A stretch of 50,000 nucleotides of DNA, taken from Glandiceps talaboti. Its lineage: Eukaryota; Hemichordata; Enteropneusta; Spengelidae. A program made the translations under genes and the position numbers. Positions 42,801 through 50,000 of the stretch are shown piece after piece; within the stretch, counting starts at the first letter, position 1; each line of letters opens with the position of its first letter. Under the pieces are notes generated by a model. That model was not told the origin of the DNA. It saw only the letters and a list, made by a program, of their open reading frames with translations, and did not search any database. The stretch is from positions 7,934,842 through 7,984,841 of the forward strand of contig NC_135549.1 of NCBI RefSeq assembly GCF_964340395.1. Direction: 5' to 3'.

Positions 42801-45132
42801 TAACATTTAAACAACATCTTGAAGTTATCAAGCAACTGAGGTGAATAATAAGCTGCCTTCATATTTGCATACTCACAACTTTAAAGCCACAGATAGCTTA
42901 ACTCAATGTAAGCACACCGTCTGGGCAGGAACACTTAATCCATGTTATGACCCATTACTACCTATCAATACCAGAGATGTACATTTCAATGATTTTTTAT
43001 TAGGGGAATTAACAGGAGTAAAAACATCACTGGGATAATGACATTGTTTGTGTTCAAAGCTGTCCACTTACATTTACACTATCGTTTATATAGTGAACTT
43101 GCGTTGCCGAAATGCAATGTTTTCCATGAAAGAGAAATCAAGCGAAATGCCCACCCGTCATTTTCTCAAAACAGTCAATCAGTTTGGTATTATGTGTTGA
43201 TGTCTCTAGCTAGATAGTCAATTAATACAAATGTGAAGATACAGAGGCTATTGAATATTCACCAAGAAACACTGTCATAGTGGACGCAGATTACGCTCCA
43301 CTTGATTCAAGTAATGAAACAATGCTTTGAATGATCAGGAATAGAGCCAAGGTCGCCAGTCCCGATACATTAGTAGGGAATAGGAATTTGTTAAACTGCA
43401 TCAATGAGTTTGCGTATTAAAGTAGATCAAACATATAGTTCAACGGAGATGTTTGATGTCATTGCAGTGGCAATATTAATTTGGAAATGGTCAAAATCTC
43501 TGAAAAAAATTAAATGATCGCTTGACTGCGAACTAGGAAGAGTGGAGTACTTGTTATCAAAGTTGTATTAAAACATAATCTCAAAGAAATGTGTCTTTTC
43601 CATAATCTCACGATTCGTGACCAATAACATTTAGGGAAAATGATTGATAAAACTCATCACGCATGAGTCGTGCCAAGACAAATGCCGTCAGCGGTGAAAA
43701 TTGAAAATTGCTTAAATAAAACGATATTTTCCATGATTGAAAATGATGAACTGTACGTTGTCAATAGTGATGCGTCGCATAACGGAACATGGTCGAAAGT
43801 GTCGTGTAGTACGGTGGTTCAACATATGTCCTCTGCACTTTGCTCGACTGAAACAGGGTTTATGACATTGTATTTCTTGCAAACTGAAATTAAAATGAAA
43901 TAATTTGGACATGAAATAACAATTGTTTGCTCGAAATAGTTAAAATATATTCTCAAAATTGGTTACTAGATTACTAAATGCCAGGTTGATACACTTTACC
44001 CTAATCAATTTACATGTTTTTTCTGCATATCTTTATTACTGGAAAAAAAAACATATTATTATACAGTAACTTATCACGTATCACTTTTTCTCGTGTTATT
44101 AACCCCTATTACATATTTTTGCTTTGCCTTGGCACGCATTTTCAACGTCACCCGCTGTGCTCCACTTATATGCGTGAATAAGATAAAGCAAGAATTAATG
44201 GGAATATAAACAAATCACAATTCATAATTCATCTGTGAGTGTAGATTTAAATGTTAGATCTAGGACGGTATAGAATTAGAACTCTGGTATGTTATAGACA
44301 CCAGGAACCGTACAAAGTCAATAAACAGGCCTTCAATAAAGCTTTCCTGTACATATATGTAACATGATATTGATAAATCCAACGGTAAGAACATTAAATA
44401 GTCTAAGACTAGGAGATTTCCACATTAGATATATACTGGTATTACAAATTTAGCTGACTATATTAGGTTTAATACAACACGGGATTAAAGTTAAATTCGC
44501 CCATGGGAATAGCATGTAAATAATGTACACAAGTGATCATAACCACCACCACCACCACCACCACCATCACTATTCATGACTATTTATCTGAACATAATAC
44601 ATGTAAGCTCATGAGTATAATTTCATTTTAATCTAATACATATACATGTCTGCTACGTCCCATGAGTGGACCACTGCTAAAACAAGAGTTTCAATTTGGT
44701 GTTCTTTTTTTTAATGAAATCACGAAATGACTCGTCAGAACCAATTGTTTATGAAAATACATTTTATTTACTGTCCAAGAGTGGTGTTCTCTTTTAAGTG
44801 TAATCAATATAAAATAACTATAAAGACAGAATAACAACCATGCTTATATTGTGATGATGAAGATTAAAGACTTTGTTTATATGTTAAAGTGAAAATTACT
44901 AAAAGTGCTCACGATAAAAAGCAAAACACTCAACCTGAAATATGAACGACACAAAATGGATAATTACTTTGTGACGTTTTGCACTGTGCTTACGTTCTTG
45001 TCTCGACGTAAATGAAGAATTGACGCCATTAATAATGTGGATCAGTAAACAAGTTCTAAGTTGTTATTGAAAAAGCACACTTTCTTTACTTTTTTTCAGT
45101 CAGGCTTCATGCGTACATTTCATGCTCCATTG

Positions 45133-45383
<251 letters not shown>

Positions 45384-46554
45384 TGCTAAATTTCCATGTT
45401 CATATCGTATAATGGGGCCGTCGGCCTACATGACAGAATAACCTCAGCAGGTAAATGCCATTTTTTGACAGTTCCAACTCAAAGATACTGTTGCATATTG
45501 TGAAATGTAATTAGTATAGGCAAACATTGTATCCTGCTAATATACGTACACTAAAGTACTTGACTACGCACTCTTGTCGACGATCATATCCTGTTTTCCA
45601 CAACGAGTAAACGCTGAGAAAATTTATCTACAGTATCTACATTTTCTAAATCCCCATAGGAATAATTTAATATGTGTTATTTTCAATCAGATTACATCAA
45701 GAAATAAAAAAAAAAGGTAACTGAATTAAATTGTTAGGTGAAAAGAAACACTATCAGTGAATTATAACGATACATTCTAGTTTGTACTAAACCGGACTCT
45801 CATGTATGATGGCTCACACTTACTTTCAATGAACACAAATTATTGAAGTCATTACTGCAAAAGGAAGATTCGACCTCCGTAAGCGAAATATGCTTAACCT
45901 TGACGATGCTTAAACTATAGATAGCTTCATGATATATAAATACATTTAAAAATGTTAATTTAAAATTGTGCCTTGCGTAGGAAATGAAGAAGTATTTGCA
46001 TCTTTCATGGATCCCCATATACTGACTAGAAAGGACCACAAAAGTTCAAGCAATAAACTTCAAAATACATATTTTCTATTCTTCGGGAGGAAAATACCCT
46101 ATTTCATTTGCTAGATGGATAAGACTAGTACCGCGATACCCGAGCTTAAGAAATTGAAAGAAAGGAATTGTCAAATGTATATCTTTAAGAAATAAATAAA
46201 ATAAACCCATTCATGAAAATGCAATCAAACGAACTAACTACTCTATAAAGTGTTTTATTGGGGTATGACATTTTATAGATCAGAAATCTTAAAGATTTCA
46301 ATGTTATTGGAGGACTACTAGACATAGATGATGACAGACCCGACTGTGTGAATGGTCTCTAAATAAAATAGCATCGCTTTAATTGAAAATTTGCAAATCT
46401 GTATGGTATATAGGACATTTGATAATACATACTTGACCTGAAAACATAATTCTTCACCAATATCAGCGAAATCTTAAATCTAGGTAACAAGATATCGTAC
46501 TAAACTGATAGATTTCCTCCACCAATTGAACATAAGTACGTGACTTGTATGTAG

Positions 46555-46696
46555 TCAAAACTTCACTTGCAAAGTGTGTTTGGAAAACGTCATTGCACTT
46601 TACGGTGACTGTGGACACGTTATTTGCGAAGAATGTTACTCTGGACTGTTACAAAATGCAAGTGATGATTTTGCAACTTGTCCAAATTGTGACTGA
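46555..46696 (+). CDS. C-terminal RING-finger exon or fragment (partial gene)
   Basis: An open segment encodes a compact C3HC4 RING: CKVC, ten residues, CGH, VIC, EEC, fourteen residues, then CPNC, one Asp and the stop TGA (46694-46696). All eight zinc ligands are present at family spacing. RING domains recruit E2 enzymes for ubiquitin transfer. The frame is closed upstream by TGA at 46541, and a plausible acceptor TTGTATGTAG ends at 46554. This is therefore either the last exon of a multi-exon gene with a C-terminal RING or a stranded pseudogene piece. No partner exon upstream was recognised. The RING call is firm and the gene model is not. Confidence 0.5.
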
Positions 46697-49600
46697 CAAA
46701 ATTTAGTTTACTTCAAATACGTGAGTATAAAAACTGATAAACAAATTTATCTAAAAATGTTATCAAGAAATAGACTGTCTAGCTGTTAGCTTTAGACAGT
46801 GTTTGTGTTTAATACTGCATCTTTTTATTTTTCTTGTTTGTTATTGTTCATTGTGTGTTTACAACGAATTCGAAAACATGGAGAAATATAGAAATCTTGT
46901 TTATATCATCACAGTATAATTGAAGTGTGATAAAGAAGATAAAAACCACACGAAGAAAGGTAACAAATGGATTTAGAAAAGAAATGCTTCCCATAGATTC
47001 TGTATGGTTTCTAACCTTACTGAATAGAAATGGCCATTACCGAATACTTTGTCCATTTCAATGTTTGCAGAAGGAACCAGCATACATATCCGTAACATGC
47101 AGAGTACAGGCGCCACTGCGACAAGGTATAGACAGAAATAAATATCTCTATTCAACCTTTAGTCATTTACGTCGCCCCCTGTATCATAAAAGAGTATTTA
47201 ATTGGTGATTATGTGACATTAATACCTGTTATCAGTATTAAACGTACAACACATCCTTAGTCAGTCAAATAATCTCAATATGTTCCTATAGTTACACCGA
47301 AATACACCAATTTGTAAAAATCGTGATTTCTTTACCTCTACCCACGCGTACACAGTCAAGAAAAGACATTGAAAGATGTCAGTTTTTGTACTCCATACGT
47401 CAATACTGACGAGTGTGATGCAATTTCGTCCATTCAACAGTAATGGAAAAAGTAATTATTTACGTTAGTAGTAGGTCCCACTTCCTGATCCATTGGAAAT
47501 GGAGTGATTTACGCTTGATTTCTTTGACCATATCATTTGTTATCAGCAAGAGCTCGATAAAATTAGCAATACACGTTGACCAAACTTATTACTTTGAAGC
47601 CCCAGGGAAATAGAGGTTGAAATAACGAACAACTGCTATTACAAGACGTAATGGTCGATTTCAACTCTTTTACCATATCGATTTAATCCTCAAAGTATTA
47701 TCTTAATAATTGTTTTGAGAGTGTAAATATGTCAACGTTATTACGACCACGATATACAAGTTCAATTGAATAAAAGTTAAGACTGTAAATGATTCCATGT
47801 TCGGTATTAATTGTTTTCTAGTGATTCAATCTCTAATTAGGATTCATTTCCTTGAACAGGCCATGTTAACAACCGTTATACTTACTGCCCAGCTGGTCAG
47901 CTGGTTCTTAAATCATGGGTTAAAGTGACATTAAGACTTCGTATATTTTTCAATCATGATTATTTTTAGTCTGTTTGCAGACAAAGATAGTATGGACCTC
48001 GTCCGTAAACAGATTAGATTCTCTTCGCCAGTGTGATGATATTTTTTCTATTTTCTAAGCGTGCACTTCACATGTTGTAAAGTGAATTGTATATTTTAAA
48101 AGGGGTTATCAGCACACTTCATTCAGCTATAAATTCAAGGGTAAGCCCTTTTAATTTTATGATCCTGCAATGTAAGTGTTACTTAATTACCTTTGATTCA
48201 GTTAAAACTTGGGATATCAATGGGAATACACATTGTCTGGCACACTTTGCCTTTACAAGCGTCAGGGAATCTTGGTTTTCAAGGCAAAAGCTATACATGG
48301 ACTGATTAAGAAATTGAATTTACAAAAACACTGTTCTATCCCAATGCAACTCAGAAGGAATATGACAGACTATTTGTTAACAATAGTTGGTAAATAGTTT
48401 TGTAGAAGCGTACTTAGCATGGTGATGACACTGTAGTGGTTAAATTTGTGTACAATTCAAAGAAGGAGGATTTGTTCAAGTAGTTGTAGAGTTAGCTGAT
48501 TCCCTTCAATAGTTTGTCAGAATTCACGTGCTTTTGATTAATGCCTCATTATAAAGTGTTTTCAGAGGCATTCATTATACCAAGATGATGACATTATTTA
48601 AATGGGTCAGGTTAGTGCAAGTGATTTGGTGAAATATTCATGTTGTCATCTAACCCTAATCCAAACCTTAACTCAATCCTAACCCTAATCCAAACCCTAA
48701 CTCCAATCCTAACCCTAATCCAAACCTTTACTCCAATCCTAACCCTAATCCAAACCTTAACTCCAACCCTAACCCTAATCCAAACCTTAACTCCAATCCT
48801 AACCCTAATCCAAACCTTAACTCCAATCCTAACCTTAATCCAAACCTTAACTCCAATCCTAACCCTAATCCAAACCTTAACTCCAATCCTAACCCTAATC
48901 CAAACTTTAACTCCAATCCTAACCCTAATCCAAATCCTAACTTTAACCATAAAAAGAAGGGGGAGAAAGGTAATGCTGGTAACTCATATTAGGAAAAAGA
49001 TTTTGGATAGGTTTTGTCAATCCATTGAAAATGCTGATACAGTCTTCGATACACCGACAAAGACTCTAATACGCCAAATATATCTTATTACAAATCGTCA
49101 CTTCATGGAAATAATGACGTTTGTTGCTTTCACTAAGATGTATTTGAGCAACTGGTACAAGTAATCCTAATAATACAATAGTTACCAGAGTTTAGCGGAT
49201 AATATCCTTTCAATAAGAATCACTGATACAAATATGGAACGGAATGCTTACATTTTCCAGAGATAAACCAGAGTGTAAATAATTGTGAGTAGCTTGGTTT
49301 TTTATGATGTCATCATTAATTCTACATATGACGTCATACTATGCATACAATGAAGTGTACCTTTCAATTTCACGCAGTGCTGGTTCATTATCATTTGACG
49401 ATGTAACGATGAAAATTAGAGTCTTATTAGATCCGTTAAATCTCAACTCTATGTCATTGCAGGCTCGTTACAGATAACTTTAAGGGACTATTAAAGAATG
49501 GCAATTAGATTCCATTATGTGTAGGTACTCTTTTCAGGTTATGAGTTGTTGATTTTGATAGGCAGCTAGACCACAATAACATACTATCAATCGAAAAGTC

Positions 49601-50000
49601 CAACATTCTAATGTTGTATTTAGTATGCATGACCTGACTTGGACCAATTACTACTATCAAGATTGGTGGTTTTTATTATTTCCTCTTCAAGATTTATATC
49701 GGAATTTCACGCGCACGTTGTCACTGTACAAGTCAATACATACATAAAACAAAGGATGTCGATTCCAATAAGCAAAGCTGTTACTAATTGTGAGTTTGTA
49801 GATTCACGAGAGGCGATAACCAATAACTAGATCCGTTGAATTAAATCAACTTATGCATATTTAAAACTAACTACAATAACATGCAAAGTAGGATGAGATT
49901 CCTATTGGTTGTTTTATGAAGCGAGATTACATTGTAGGGGTTGAATTACAGATTTGTCAACTCTGCATACCGATATTTTGAACTCCATCTTGTTTGTAAA
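46697..50000. other. Right-hand noncoding flank
   Basis: No exon was recognised. It contains the 30-bp telomere-like minisatellite, and otherwise unique AT-rich sequence with chance frames only. Confidence 0.5.
48650..48950. repeat. 30-bp telomere-like minisatellite
   Basis: About ten copies of a 30-base unit built from AACCCTAATCC, AAACCTTAACTCC and AATCCT. It contains the CCCTAA telomere motif and one-base variants of it. Confidence 0.95.

Noticed and set aside
42841-43038. 65-codon frame containing KHTVWAGTLNPCYDPLLPI
   Set aside because: A faint C2-domain-like TLNP motif, but too short, no clear splice signals and no neighbours.
48612-49164. Open frames of 112 and 174 codons with repeated [10 protein letters not shown] or [10 protein letters not shown]
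   Set aside because: A 30-base repeat is divisible by three and so stays open in several frames; no sign of a protein gene.

Overview
The window is animal nuclear DNA: AT-rich, sparsely coding and full of long introns and microsatellites. The main gene is Wnt2, a subfamily found in lophotrochozoans and vertebrates. A second gene encodes an amidated-neuropeptide precursor ending in repeated Gln-Phe-Phe-His-Gly-Lys units. A spiralian (mollusc, annelid, brachiopod, phoronid or nemertean) fits best. This is inference; the sequence cannot fix the phylum.

Layout. 1-6138: noncoding upstream DNA with a large tetranucleotide array. 6139-24278 (+): a complete five-exon Wnt2 gene. It has a tiny signal-peptide exon (6139-6218), then exons 6875-7110, 12180-12460, 23173-23437 and 23980-24278. 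Together they make 1161 nt and a 386-residue Wnt with all 24 conserved cysteines. Intron 3 (10.7 kb) appears to use a GC donor. Its introns hold a 426-bp MITE, a higher-order minisatellite, many simple repeats, a broken non-LTR retrotransposon and two possible antisense exons of an unknown gene (15041-16074, -). 24279-32960: intergenic, with a long antisense open frame over the Wnt2 3' flank and more arrays. 32961-34011 (-): a two-exon, 157-residue neuropeptide precursor whose peptides resemble protostome TRH/EFLGamide-type peptides. 34012-46540: intergenic, with a diverged ~300-bp duplication, a strong foldback element and simple repeats. 46555-46696 (+): a C-terminal RING-finger coding segment of unknown parent gene. 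48650-48950: a 30-bp telomere-like minisatellite.

Nothing ties the three loci to one pathway. Wnt2 is a secreted lipid-modified morphogen, the second gene a secretory prohormone, and the third probably an E3 ligase fragment. No bacterial-type system, CRISPR array, rRNA or tRNA was recognised. The most interesting candidate is the neuropeptide precursor, because every QFFHamide copy is preceded by an X-Pro or Ala-Ala dipeptide that a dipeptidyl peptidase could remove.
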